NCBI GenBank assembly: GCA_947495125.1
Contig: CANLXL010000007.1
Location: forward strand, 186,001 to 250,000
Reading direction: 5' to 3'
Source of the DNA: an uncultured Flaviramulus sp.
GTDB taxonomy: Bacteria; Bacteroidota; Bacteroidia; Flavobacteriales; Flavobacteriaceae
Length of the DNA stretch: 64,000 nt
A model generated the notes under the pieces. It was given only the letters and a program-made list of their open reading frames with translations, ran no database searches and was not told the origin of the DNA. How positions within the stretch are numbered: position 1 is the stretch's first letter; every line of letters starts with the position of its first letter. A program made the translations under genes and the position numbers. Below, piece after piece: positions 51,386 to 61,186 of the stretch.

Positions 51386-54300
51386 ATGACTAAAAATAAT
51401 ATTATTTCTCTTTTGGTGGTCATAAGTTTTTACTGCCAGGTCATAGCACAACAATCTGCAACTTATACCAGTAGTCTGGTCGATTATCAAAAAGCACTTT
51501 CTCTATATAACAATCAGCAATATTTGGCGGCACAATCGTTGTTTGCAAGTGTAAAGAAGGCGGCTAAGGAAGAAATTCTACAATCCGATTGCACCTATTA
51601 TATTGCCAATTGTGCGGTACGTTTAAATCAGCAAAACGCAGATCAATTGGTTGAAGATTTTGTTAAAGACTATCCTACGAGTACAAAGCGAAATACAGCT
51701 TTTGTCGATGTAGCCGATTATTATTTTGAAAACTCAAAATATGCGCATGCCAGAAAATGGTACGATAAAGTCAATGAAGATGCTTTAGCCAGAAAAGAGA
51801 AAGAAAAATTCAATTTTAACAATGGCTATTCTGCATTTTCAACAAGACAATTTAAAGAAGCAAAAAAGTACTTAACACGTGTAGAAAATTCGCAACAGTA
51901 TGGCTCGCAAGCTAAGTATTATATTGGATTTATGGCTTATGAAGGAGATGACTACGATAAAGCCAATGAATACTTTGATCAAGTTAGTGACCAGGAACGC
52001 TATAAAGAGAAGTTGTCTTACTATCAGGCAGATTTAAATTTTAAGTTAGGAAATTTTGAAAAAGCTATTGAGCTGGCTAAAGAGCGCTTGGATAAAAGTG
52101 ACGAGAATGAGGTGTCTGAGCTTTCTAAAATTATAGGGGAAAGTTATTTTAATCTCGAAAAATACGCGGAAGCCATTCCGTATTTAACAGCTTACAAAGG
52201 GAAAAAAGGTAAGAGAGATAGAACTGGAAAGTGGAATAATACCGATTTTTATCTTTTGGGTTATGCACATTACAAGCAGGGTGATTATGAAAGTGCAATT
52301 TCAGAATTTAATAAGATTGTTGGAGGGCGTAATTCAATTGCTCAGAACGCCTATTATCATTTGGGAGAAAGTTATATTAAACTGGATAAAAAGCAGGAGG
52401 CTCTTAATGCGTTTAGAAATGCTTCTCAAATGGATTTTGAACTAAAGATTCAGGAAGATGCCTGGTTGAACTATGCAAAAATTAGTTACGAAATAGGAAA
52501 CCCTTATCAGTCTGCACCACAGGTTTTAGCAGGTTACTTAGATAAATACCCGGATACCAGTTATAAAGAGGAAATAGAAACACTTCTAATAGACTCCTAT
52601 ATTACATCCAAAAATTATAAAGAGGCCCTAAAACTCTTAAAAGGGAAAAAGAGTTTTGAAAATAAAGTTGCCTACCAGAAGGTCGCTTTTTATAGAGGTA
52701 TAGAACTTTATAACGAAGGACAGTATTTAGAGGCCGAATCGCTTTTTGACTTGTCTTTAAATGAACAAAGAGACCCTAAATATACAGCCAGGGCAACGTT
52801 CTGGAAGGCAGAGGCAGATTATAATTTAACCAATTACAATGATGCATTGGTAGGTTTTAAGCAGTTTCAACAAATGGGAGCTTCAAGTTCAACTTCAGAA
52901 ATTGAAAATATCGATTATAATCTTGCTTACACTTATTTTAAACAGAAAAATTACGCAAAGGCCACTACGTATTTTAATCAGTTTATTTCAAATAAAAAAG
53001 AAGATAAAGTGAGATTGAATGACGCGTATTTACGATTAGGTGATGGGCATTTTGTATCCAGTGAATACAGCGATGCCATTAAAGCCTACAACAATGCTAT
53101 TGCATTGAGTGAGATTGATTCTGATTATGCCTTTTTTCAGAAGGCCATAAGTACAGGTTATGCCGGGCAATCTTCAAAAAAAATAAAAGAACTGGAACAG
53201 TTTATTAGAGAATACCCTAAATCTAAATTGCGTGATGACGCCATGTACGAATTGGGGAACTCCTATGTGAAAGCGAATGAGGCAGATAAAGCAATGAATA
53301 TGTATAACCGTTTAAGTTCGGAGTATAGAATGAGTTCTTTCGTGCCAAAAGCATTGTTAAGACAGGGACTTGTGTATTACAATAATAGTGAAAACGAACG
53401 CGCTTTAACGAAATTTAAAAAGGTAGCCAGTACCTATCCGGGTTCACCTGAAGCGGTTCAATCGGTAGCAACGGCGCGACTAATTTACATAGATATTGGT
53501 CGTGTAGACGATTATGCTAGGTGGGTGAAAACGTTGGATTATGTCGAAGTTACCAATGTAGATTTAGATAATGCAACCTATGAAGCAGCCGAAAAGCAGT
53601 ATCTGGATAATAATACGGATAGAGCCATTAAACAGTTTAACGGTTACTTAAACCAATTTCCAAATGGATTACATGCACTTCAATCGCATTTTTATGTGGC
53701 ACAATTGTATTATAAAAAAGATCTCATAGAAAACGCGGCACCGCATTACAAGTATGTGGTTGAAGCTTCTCAAAACGAATATACAGAAGAGGCACTATCG
53801 CGCTTGTCTCAGTTTTATTTGGAAACTAAAAGTTGGAATAAGGCTGTTCCTATTTTATTAAGATTAGAAGAGGAAGCCAATTTTCCTCAAAATATTGTTT
53901 TTGCACAATCTAATTTAATGAAGGCGAATTATCAGTTAGAAAATTATAGCGATGCAGTCGTCTATGCCGAGAAAGTGCTGAGAGCTTCGAAAGTAGATAA
54001 TAAAATTAAAAGTGATGCCCATATTATCATTGCGCGTTCTGCCATTAAAACAGGTGATGAAGACAGTGCTAAATTGGCCTATGCGAAAGTTGAAAAAATA
54101 GCAACTGGCGAGACCGCGGCGGAAGCCTTATATTATAATGCCTATTTTAAAAATAAGGAGGGAAATCATAAAGCGTCAAATACATCGGCACAGCGATTGG
54201 CGAAGGACTTCTCAGGGTATAAATATTATAGTGCTAAAGGCTTGGTGCTTATGGCTAAGAACTTTTATGCTTTAAAAGATGCTTTTCAAGCGACCTACAT

Positions 54301-54424
54301 CTTGGAAAGTGTTATTGAAAATTTTGTGGAATTTGATGATGTAGTTTCAGAAGCAAAAGAAGAATTAGGTAAAATCAAAACGGAGGAAGCCAAAACAAAT
54401 TCTTCCATTCAACCCGAAGATTAA
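51386..54424 (+). CDS. Large exported tetratricopeptide-repeat protein
   Basis: 1012 residues. Signal peptide (about 1-21, ending QVIAQQ), then roughly 20 TPR-like repeats throughout (for example YYIANCAVRLNQQNADQLVEDF, YLLGYAHYKQGDYESAISEFN, AYNNAIALSE, YVAQLYYKKDLIENAAPHYKYVVEAS). A typical periplasmic scaffold of Bacteroidota. It is followed after 82 bp by the outer-membrane barrel gene 54507, and such TPR/barrel pairs are common in the group; possibly an assembly or glycan-related complex. Confidence 0.85.
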   Translation: MTKNNIISLLVVISFYCQVIAQQSATYTSSLVDYQKALSLYNNQQYLAAQSLFASVKKAAKEEILQSDCTYYIANCAVRLNQQNADQLVEDFVKDYPTSTKRNTAFVDVADYYFENSKYAHARKWYDKVNEDALARKEKEKFNFNNGYSAFSTRQFKEAKKYLTRVENSQQYGSQAKYYIGFMAYEGDDYDKANEYFDQVSDQERYKEKLSYYQADLNFKLGNFEKAIELAKERLDKSDENEVSELSKIIGESYFNLEKYAEAIPYLTAYKGKKGKRDRTGKWNNTDFYLLGYAHYKQGDYESAISEFNKIVGGRNSIAQNAYYHLGESYIKLDKKQEALNAFRNASQMDFELKIQEDAWLNYAKISYEIGNPYQSAPQVLAGYLDKYPDTSYKEEIETLLIDSYITSKNYKEALKLLKGKKSFENKVAYQKVAFYRGIELYNEGQYLEAESLFDLSLNEQRDPKYTARATFWKAEADYNLTNYNDALVGFKQFQQMGASSSTSEIENIDYNLAYTYFKQKNYAKATTYFNQFISNKKEDKVRLNDAYLRLGDGHFVSSEYSDAIKAYNNAIALSEIDSDYAFFQKAISTGYAGQSSKKIKELEQFIREYPKSKLRDDAMYELGNSYVKANEADKAMNMYNRLSSEYRMSSFVPKALLRQGLVYYNNSENERALTKFKKVASTYPGSPEAVQSVATARLIYIDIGRVDDYARWVKTLDYVEVTNVDLDNATYEAAEKQYLDNNTDRAIKQFNGYLNQFPNGLHALQSHFYVAQLYYKKDLIENAAPHYKYVVEASQNEYTEEALSRLSQFYLETKSWNKAVPILLRLEEEANFPQNIVFAQSNLMKANYQLENYSDAVVYAEKVLRASKVDNKIKSDAHIIIARSAIKTGDEDSAKLAYAKVEKIATGETAAEALYYNAYFKNKEGNHKASNTSAQRLAKDFSGYKYYSAKGLVLMAKNFYALKDAFQATYILESVIENFVEFDDVVSEAKEELGKIKTEEAKTNSSIQPED

Positions 54425-54506
54425 TTTTTGTAAACAGTCAATTGTCATGCTCCACGCAGTAGAGACCTTAACATAAAAATCATCAATCGATAATAAAAAA
54501 TAGAAT

Positions 54507-56237
54507 ATGCGAAAGCACCTAAAACATATATTTACAGCCCTTATCACTTTACTAAGTATTACTATCGTTTTCTCACAAGATAGAACCAAAGACACTATTA
54601 ATACGGGAGTTATTGACGTCGTAAAACCATATACGCCATCAATATCTGATGCCTTTAAGGTAAAGGAAATACCAACATTGGATGATGAAGAAACCGGAAC
54701 GAAAAAGAAAATAAAGTATAACATTTTTTCATTTCCGGTAGCTTCAACGTTTACACCTGCCAAAGGCAAGGCAGCGGTTGTGGAAAAAGCTAAACCGGTA
54801 AAATTATACGATAACTATGCAACCATAGGTTTTGGTACCTATACGACTATTTTGGGTGAGGTTTATTTAAATCATGCGCTCAGCAGATCCGAAAGCGTAG
54901 GTGGATATATTAGTCATCATTCATCTCAAGGGGGTATCGAAGGTTTGACATTTGATGATAATTTTTCAAATTCTAAAATCAATATGAACTACGCCTCTAG
55001 ATTAAGAGATTTAGCCTGGAACGTTGAAGCTGGTTTTCAGCATCAAAAATACAATTGGTATGGTGTACCTCAATCACAACTTGCTGTGGCCAACACCAAT
55101 GGTATTGATACAGATCATTCTTTTTTTAGTGCACATTTTGGCGGTGATATTAGTTTTGAAGATACTTATATAAATTCGGGAAGTTTCTTTTTCAGACGTT
55201 TTGGGGATAATCAGGGTTCTGGAGAAAATCGATTTGTGGCTAAAGCAAAAGTTGATATACCTATAAATGGAGAAGAGGTGTCTACCAGTATTAAATTCGA
55301 TTATTTAGGAGGAACTTTCGATAGAAACTATTTTGCAGATGAAGAATTAAAATATGGCAATTTTCAAATAGGCATTGCACCAACATACGAGATGAAACAG
55401 GATGATTTAACGGTGAACCTCGGTTTTTCGGCATCCTATTTAAGAGATTCTGAAACCAGTAAAAATAAGTTTTATCTCTATCCCAATATTACAGCGACCT
55501 ATAGATTGGTGAATGATGTTTTAATTGCTTACGGGGGCATTGAAGGGGAGCTTATTCAAAACTCTTATCATGGTTTCGCTACCGAGAACCCTTTTGTTTC
55601 ACCCACGCTACTCATTATGCCAACGGATCAGCAATACAACGCATACATTGGTTTAAAAGGAAAATTATCCAGTAATATGAGTTACAATATTAGTGGACGT
55701 TATTTAGCGGATAGAAATAAAGCCTTATTTATTAATAATGATATTACATTAACCGCACAACATTATACTTACGGAAACTCTTTTGGTATTGTGTACGATG
55801 ATGTTGATACTTTTGGAGTTGCAGGTGAAATAAACGTAGATGTGAATCGAAATTTTAAATTGGGATTAAAGGCTGAATATTTTAAATATACTTCAGATAC
55901 ACAGGCTGAAGCTTGGAACTTACCGGACGTAAAAGGGTCTTTCTTTTTCGATTATCAAATAAACGAACATTGGTTTGCAGGAGCAAATCTATTTTATGTG
56001 GGTGAGCGAAAAGATCAGTTCTTTTTAAATGATTCGTCCATTAGTTCAACGCCGTTCACGGTGGTTCTAGATAGTTATTTTGATGCTAATGCGCATTTGG
56101 GGTATCATATAAATGATCAAATTTCAGTATTTGCAAAGGCTAATAATATTAATAATAAGGCTTACGAACGTTGGCAGAATTTCCCGGTGCAAAGCATTCA
56201 GTTTTTGGCCGGAGCTACGTTTAAGTTTGATTTTTAA
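54507..56237 (+). CDS. TonB-dependent receptor-like outer-membrane beta-barrel protein
   Basis: 576 residues. Signal peptide (1-24, ending VFSQDR), a short periplasmic region, then a barrel made of many amphipathic strands (YATIGFGTYTTILGEVYLNH, NMNYASRLRDLAWNVEAGF) ending SIQFLAGATFKFDF with the C-terminal Phe. It lacks the ~130-residue TonB plug domain, so it is a plug-less barrel. Pairs with the TPR protein upstream. Confidence 0.82.
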   Translation: MRKHLKHIFTALITLLSITIVFSQDRTKDTINTGVIDVVKPYTPSISDAFKVKEIPTLDDEETGTKKKIKYNIFSFPVASTFTPAKGKAAVVEKAKPVKLYDNYATIGFGTYTTILGEVYLNHALSRSESVGGYISHHSSQGGIEGLTFDDNFSNSKINMNYASRLRDLAWNVEAGFQHQKYNWYGVPQSQLAVANTNGIDTDHSFFSAHFGGDISFEDTYINSGSFFFRRFGDNQGSGENRFVAKAKVDIPINGEEVSTSIKFDYLGGTFDRNYFADEELKYGNFQIGIAPTYEMKQDDLTVNLGFSASYLRDSETSKNKFYLYPNITATYRLVNDVLIAYGGIEGELIQNSYHGFATENPFVSPTLLIMPTDQQYNAYIGLKGKLSSNMSYNISGRYLADRNKALFINNDITLTAQHYTYGNSFGIVYDDVDTFGVAGEINVDVNRNFKLGLKAEYFKYTSDTQAEAWNLPDVKGSFFFDYQINEHWFAGANLFYVGERKDQFFLNDSSISSTPFTVVLDSYFDANAHLGYHINDQISVFAKANNINNKAYERWQNFPVQSIQFLAGATFKFDF

Positions 56238-56291
56238 TTGCATTTTTTGATTATTCCCGCATAGGAGGGAACCTCTTTAAATCTAATTACA

Positions 56292-56882
56292 ATGTTTGTG
56301 AATAAAGGACTTCTTACCATACTCTTTTTTTGCTTTAACCTCGTTGTATCCCAAAACGTTACCGAAGTATTAAGCCTGCCTGCTGCTGCAATAGAATTAA
56401 CCCACCAGAAAGTAACTTACGATCCTAGCTATTTTTCTATAGCATACCCTAATGGAGATGTTCCGGACGATAAAGGTGTTTGCACCGATGTTATAATTAG
56501 AGCTTACAGAAAACTAGGTGTCGATTTACAGAAAGAAGTTCATGAAGATATGAAAGCTAATTTCGGTTTGTATCCGAAAATATGGGGATTAAGGACTACC
56601 GATAAAAATATTGACCACAGAAGAGTTCCTAACTTAATGACTTATTTTAAAAGAAAAGGAGCAGCGAAACCTATTGCGGATACCCCTAGTAGTTATTTAC
56701 CAGGAGATATAGTTTGTTGGAATTTGGGAGGATCTACAACGCATATTGGAATTGTAGTCAATAAGAAATCTCGAGATGGTAAACGTAACCTAATTGTCCA
56801 TAATATTGGTGCTGGTCAGGTTTTAGAAGATTGCCTTTTTAAGTTTAAAATTATTGGGCATTATCAATTTAAAGTTCAATAG
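56292..56882 (+). CDS. DUF1287 family exported protein
   Basis: 196 residues. Signal peptide (1-20, MFVNKGLLTILFFCFNLVVS). The DUF1287 core has VPDDKGVCTDVIIRAYRKLGVDLQ, RRVPNLMTYFKRKG, PGDIVCWNLGG, THIGIVV and HNIGAGQ. The Cys-His arrangement recalls NlpC/P60-like papain-fold peptidases, so it may act on peptidoglycan. Function not proven. Confidence 0.88.
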   Translation: MFVNKGLLTILFFCFNLVVSQNVTEVLSLPAAAIELTHQKVTYDPSYFSIAYPNGDVPDDKGVCTDVIIRAYRKLGVDLQKEVHEDMKANFGLYPKIWGLRTTDKNIDHRRVPNLMTYFKRKGAAKPIADTPSSYLPGDIVCWNLGGSTTHIGIVVNKKSRDGKRNLIVHNIGAGQVLEDCLFKFKIIGHYQFKVQ

Positions 56883-56898
56883 CTAATACAATCATATT

Positions 56899-58065
56899 AT
56901 GAAGAATTCCTTTCTTAAAATAATGTTTTTAGTTCTTGTTCTGCAGGGATGTAAAAAAAGAGAATATGGATTAAATCAATTTTATTCGTCATCCGATACC
57001 TTGGTTATTCGAACTAGTAAACAGAAAGGGACCGGTTTATTTACCTGGGGAACCGGGAGTTTATTTTTCAATGATAGTATTAATCTTTCCTATAAGCCAG
57101 TGCTTCCGAAAGAGATATTGGATATAAAGTATGCTCAAAAGTTTATAGACTTTAAATCGGAAAATAAATTTAGCGTGGATATTATTTCGGGTGTTAAAAA
57201 CGGACAAAAAGTATTTGTAGTAGATGAGAATTATAATAAGAATTTTACTGATGATTCCATTAGAGTTTTAAAGAAAATAAATTGGTATTCTATTGACGAT
57301 TTAATTAAGTGCAAATTCATGACTACTAATGGTAATATGGTTAAAAAGGATTCTAGCTGGATAAAAATAGGGGATCATAACGGTCAGTTTTTATGTGGCA
57401 GAAATGAGCATCTTAGTGCAAAGTTTCGAATTAACAACGAAGATTATGAAATTGGTATTGTCGCGACTAGGACTGGAGATTTTACGTATACCTTTAAGCC
57501 TGTTGCGGCAATCTTATCGTATGGAAAAACTGAAAAGGATACATTGAGCTTAGGAGAGATTATTAATCTTAATGATTTTTTCAGCTTTGCAAACCAACAT
57601 TATCGTTTTGATAACGTATCTAATTCGGGCGAATATGTAACACTCATAAAAGAGGATGATTTTAGAAGCAAAGTAGGGACTCAAATAGGTATGATTGCTC
57701 CAGATTTTCGAGCGATTTCCATATCAGGCGATACTATTAATGGAAGTAATTTACATGATAAAATCACGATTGTGGCTAATTCATGCGGATGCGGAGGGGA
57801 TAAAGCATCTACAAAGGCCATTTATGATATTAGAACGGCATACGCTAATGAAATAAATGTTCTTGGTTTAGATTCGAAAATTGATGAAGAACAAGAAGGC
57901 ATATTGATTGATGTTGAGGACGAATTTAATAAGGATATTTACAAAAAATATAGAAAAGAATATTGTTCAAGAATATGTTATGTAATCGATGAAAATAACA
58001 GAATCATTGATAAATTTGAAGTGACAAATTGGAAATTAAATTTAGCGAAACTATTTAACAAATAG
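56899..58065 (+). CDS. Lipoprotein with thioredoxin-like (redoxin) C-terminal domain
   Basis: 388 residues. Lipobox VLQGC (Cys18), an unrecognised ~240-residue N-terminal domain, then IGMIAPDFRAISISGDTING and the TlpA-like ITIVANSCGCGGDKAS start of a thioredoxin fold near residues 285-300. The usual WCxxC is replaced by SCGC, so the active site is CxC with Gly. May be a thiol-disulfide protein of the envelope. It starts 16 bp after DUF1287, so co-transcribed. Confidence 0.75.
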   Translation: MKNSFLKIMFLVLVLQGCKKREYGLNQFYSSSDTLVIRTSKQKGTGLFTWGTGSLFFNDSINLSYKPVLPKEILDIKYAQKFIDFKSENKFSVDIISGVKNGQKVFVVDENYNKNFTDDSIRVLKKINWYSIDDLIKCKFMTTNGNMVKKDSSWIKIGDHNGQFLCGRNEHLSAKFRINNEDYEIGIVATRTGDFTYTFKPVAAILSYGKTEKDTLSLGEIINLNDFFSFANQHYRFDNVSNSGEYVTLIKEDDFRSKVGTQIGMIAPDFRAISISGDTINGSNLHDKITIVANSCGCGGDKASTKAIYDIRTAYANEINVLGLDSKIDEEQEGILIDVEDEFNKDIYKKYRKEYCSRICYVIDENNRIIDKFEVTNWKLNLAKLFNK

Positions 58066-58102
58066 TGTTTATTTTATTTGCGAGGTGGTAGCACGAAAAT
58101 TC

Positions 58103-58825
58103 TCAATTTAACCTAGCCAAATAATCAAAATGGTCACCTTCAATAATCAATTCACAATCGAGTCCAACAGAAGAACAAATCTCTGATAGTGTATTGAAAT
58201 CTAAATACAACCATGTTATGGGAGATTCTTTTTCTCCTTTATAAGATAAATAGTAATCGAGTTCACCATAATAACGAGTATTGGGCGCTTTCCTGGAATG
58301 AGGGTCTTCATTATCGTACATATATTTAATATCACTGGAATCTATTAAAATTTGCCCCTTTGGTTTTAAAAGGGACTTTAAATGTGTCAAATATGTTGAA
58401 GCCTTTGATAGTTCCTGGAAAATGCCGGTACCATTCATTAAGAGTAAAATGGTATCAAAAGATTCTGTTTCATCGAGAATATTTTTCACTTCAGCATTCA
58501 TAATCCCGCGTCGTTTGGCAACTTCTATGGCACCTTTAGATATATCAATAGCTTTGACATTTAACCCTTTGTTCTGTAAATGCAAACTATGACTTCCGCT
58601 ACCGCAACCAGCATCTAAAACAGCACCCTTTGTAAGATTTAGAGCTTTTTGTTCTAATTCAGGCATGTCTTTAAAAGTCCTAAACAAATAAGGAACTGGC
58701 AATACATCTTCCTCCGAAATATTAGTCGAGGTTATGATGTCTTCAGAATAATTTCCGTTTAGGTAATCTAACAGCGCTTTTCCAAAAAGGTCTTTCATCT
58801 TAAAATGTTCATTTTTTATTTCCAC
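58103..58825 (-). CDS. Class I SAM-dependent methyltransferase
   Basis: 240 residues. Motif I AVLDAGCGSGSHSLHL (about 89-104), motif II VKAIDIS, motif IV TILLLMNGTGIF. The last feature, NGTG, is found in a methyltransferase subgroup of Bacteroidota. Cytosolic. Substrate unknown. Divergent from the YkgJ-type gene (57 bp). Confidence 0.85.
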   Translation of the reverse strand: MEIKNEHFKMKDLFGKALLDYLNGNYSEDIITSTNISEEDVLPVPYLFRTFKDMPELEQKALNLTKGAVLDAGCGSGSHSLHLQNKGLNVKAIDISKGAIEVAKRRGIMNAEVKNILDETESFDTILLLMNGTGIFQELSKASTYLTHLKSLLKPKGQILIDSSDIKYMYDNEDPHSRKAPNTRYYGELDYYLSYKGEKESPITWLYLDFNTLSEICSSVGLDCELIIEGDHFDYLARLN

Positions 58826-58882
58826 GAATGCGGAAACCTAGGTTTAATCAAAAGTAAGGATTGAAAACATTATTTTTACATC

Positions 58883-59377
58883 ATGCAAGACATTATTAAT
58901 AACCTTCCAAAGCAGGCCAAAGATAAACATAACGAGAATAGAAAATTCTTTGGGAAGTTAAAAAAGAAACCGCCTGAGAACCTGGATTATGTGATGCAGG
59001 AGCTACATGAAGATGAATTTGAAAAAACGGATTGTTTAACCTGTGCCAACTGTTGCAAAACCACAGGGCCTTTGTTTACAGATAAAGATATAGAGAGAAT
59101 TTCTAAATATTTTAAACAAAAACCGCAGCAATTTATTAAGCGATATTTACGTATTGATGAGGACAACGATTATGTATTGCAACGGGTGCCTTGTGCTTTT
59201 TTAGGGGTCGATAATTATTGCTCAATTTACGAGGTGCGCCCAAAAGCATGCCGAGAATTTCCACATACGGATAGAAAGAAGTTTCAGCAAATTTCGAATC
59301 TTACTTTAAAGAATGTGGCGATATGCCCAGCGGCTTTTAACATTGTCGAAGCTATGAAGAAAAGAATTAAGAACTAA
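58883..59377 (+). CDS. YkgJ-family cysteine cluster protein
   Basis: 164 residues. Cys-rich Zn/Fe-binding motif: CLTCANCCKTTGP, CAFLGVDNYCSIYEVRPKACREFPH, then CPAAFN. The N-terminal ~50 residues form a charged helix. Function unknown; the cluster may bind iron or zinc. Confidence 0.88.
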   Translation: MQDIINNLPKQAKDKHNENRKFFGKLKKKPPENLDYVMQELHEDEFEKTDCLTCANCCKTTGPLFTDKDIERISKYFKQKPQQFIKRYLRIDEDNDYVLQRVPCAFLGVDNYCSIYEVRPKACREFPHTDRKKFQQISNLTLKNVAICPAAFNIVEAMKKRIKN

Positions 59378-59383
59378 TTTTTA

Positions 59384-59437
59384 AAATCCCAAATCTCAAA
59401 TTTCTACCGTCTACCGTCCACCATCTATCTTCTAGAT
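59384..59437. repeat. Degenerate 7-bp arrays (AAATCYC and TCTACCG types)
   Basis: AAATCCC, AAATCTC, AAATTTC (59384-59404) then TCTACCG, TCTACCG, TCCACCA, TCTATCT, TCTAGAT (59403-59437). A 7-bp period throughout, weaker toward the right. It lies just before the TTG-start of the desaturase gene. Confidence 0.7.
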
Positions 59438-59478
59438 CCATCATTATTCATTATATTTAGAAACAAAACTTTATATCT

Positions 59479-60318
59479 TTGGAAACTATATTAAGTTATT
59501 TTGAAACCATTCCTCCACTGCACCGTGGACTCATTATTGTTGGGGGTTTAACTTTGTTTTGGCTTATTGAAGGCGCCATGCCTCTTTTTAGTTTTACTTA
59601 CAAAAAGTGGAAGCATGCAACTCCAAACATATTTTTTACGATAACAACCGTACTTGTTAACTTGCCTATGGCATTTCTTTTGTTGATGTTGTCAGATTGG
59701 GCTATCACTAATAATTTTGGAGTTTTAAATTGGTTACCGGAAATGTCTCTGGGCATATTTGCCATTGTAGGCTTGTTTTTAATGGATTTTTTTGGTGCGT
59801 ATTTACCACATTTAATAGAACATAAAGTACCTCCGTTATGGATGGTGCATTTGGTGCATCATTTCGACCACAATGTAGATGCGACTACGGCTAACAGACA
59901 TCACCCCCTGGAAAGCATCATTCGCTATATGTTTACCCTTATGGGTGTTATTATTATAGGCGCGCCTATAGGTATCGTTATGTTGTATCAATCTTTATCT
60001 ATTGTTGCAACGCAGTTTAGCCATTCTAATATAAGATTACCTAAAAAGATAGATAAGTTAATTAGCTATGTGTTGGTGTCGCCAGATATGCATAAGGTGC
60101 ATCATCATTATAAAATGCCCTATACCGACTCTAATTATGGAAACATTTTTTCGGTTTGGGATAGGTTATTTGGAACTTATATGGAATTAGATACTGAAAA
60201 AATAATTTATGGTGTTGATGTGTTTTCCGATGAAAAAGAAAACGGTAATATTATAGACTTACTGAAGCAACCTTTTCAGAAATATAGAAAACCAACATCA
60301 AGGAATGATGAAGAATAG
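59479..60318 (+). CDS. Sterol-desaturase/fatty-acid-hydroxylase family membrane protein
   Basis: 279 residues, TTG start at 59479 (LETILSYFETIPPLHRGL), matching family starts. Several transmembrane segments and the eight-His di-iron motif: HLIEHKVPPLW, HLVHHFDHN, NRHHPLE, HKVHHH. A non-haem di-iron hydroxylase acting on a lipid chain in the membrane. The next gene starts 14 bp before its stop. Confidence 0.9.
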   Translation: METILSYFETIPPLHRGLIIVGGLTLFWLIEGAMPLFSFTYKKWKHATPNIFFTITTVLVNLPMAFLLLMLSDWAITNNFGVLNWLPEMSLGIFAIVGLFLMDFFGAYLPHLIEHKVPPLWMVHLVHHFDHNVDATTANRHHPLESIIRYMFTLMGVIIIGAPIGIVMLYQSLSIVATQFSHSNIRLPKKIDKLISYVLVSPDMHKVHHHYKMPYTDSNYGNIFSVWDRLFGTYMELDTEKIIYGVDVFSDEKENGNIIDLLKQPFQKYRKPTSRNDEE

Positions 60319-61186
60319 GACTAAAACTGTTTTTATTTTCACAATATTACTGTTATTAATGAATTGTAATTCAGCAAAAATTATAGATGTTCAAGGGCAT
60401 AGAGGCTGCCGTGGTTTAATGCCTGAAAATACCTTAGATGCTTTTAAGAAAGCTATAGCGTTAGGTGTGCATACTATTGAGTTAGATGTGGCAGTTTCTA
60501 AGGATAATATCGTGGTCGTTTCACATGAACCTTTTATGAGCAGAACGAAGTGTTTAGACCCCAATGGTTTGGAAATTCCTGAAATCGATGATAAAAAATA
60601 CAATCTTTATCAAATGACTTTTGATGAGATTAAACAGTTTGATTGTGGCTCCAAATTTCATCCAAAATTTACAGAGCAATACAAAATAAAAACCTATAAA
60701 CCGGCTTTAGATGAAGTAATAAGAGTTTCTAAAATGCTGAATCCAAATATCAAGTTTAATATTGAATTTAAAGCGAAACCCGAGTACGATGAGGTGTTTA
60801 CACCAAACCCAAAAGGTTTTGTGGACCTAGTCTTAAAGGTTATAAATAAAAACGAAGCTTTTGAAGCAACAAATTTGCAAAGTTTTGACTTAAGGATTTT
60901 AGAGGAGATAAAATTACAATCGCCAAAGATGAAGGTAGCGCTATTAATTGCTGGAAATGAAGATATCCGAAGTAAGTTAAGGTCTTTGAGCTACGCGCCC
61001 GAAATAATAAGCCCCTATTATATACTATTAGATGCTAAAATTGTAAGGGATTTACAATCAGAACATTTTCAGGTTATTCCTTGGACTGTTAATAGCGTAG
61101 AAGATTTAGAGCAAATTATCGGATTCAACGTGGATGGAATTATTACAGATTACCCGGATAAATTATTATCCATTCTAAATGATTAA
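60305..61186 (+). CDS. Glycerophosphodiester phosphodiesterase lipoprotein
   Basis: 293 residues. Lipobox LLLMNC (about residue 20), then VQGHRGCRGLMPENTLDAF, TIELDVAVSKDNIVVVSHEP and FNIEFKAK: HRG, the ExD metal pair and His of the GDPD TIM barrel. It hydrolyses glycerophosphodiesters outside the inner membrane. It overlaps the desaturase by 14 bp and shares the TTAA stop with the convergent NamZ gene. Confidence 0.92.
   Translation: MMKNRTKTVFIFTILLLLMNCNSAKIIDVQGHRGCRGLMPENTLDAFKKAIALGVHTIELDVAVSKDNIVVVSHEPFMSRTKCLDPNGLEIPEIDDKKYNLYQMTFDEIKQFDCGSKFHPKFTEQYKIKTYKPALDEVIRVSKMLNPNIKFNIEFKAKPEYDEVFTPNPKGFVDLVLKVINKNEAFEATNLQSFDLRILEEIKLQSPKMKVALLIAGNEDIRSKLRSLSYAPEIISPYYILLDAKIVRDLQSEHFQVIPWTVNSVEDLEQIIGFNVDGIITDYPDKLLSILND

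Noticed and set aside
59472-59482. TATCTTTG as promoter -7 box before the desaturase gene
   Set aside because: It overlaps the TTG start itself, so a transcript from it would lack the start codon; coincidence of sequence is more likely.
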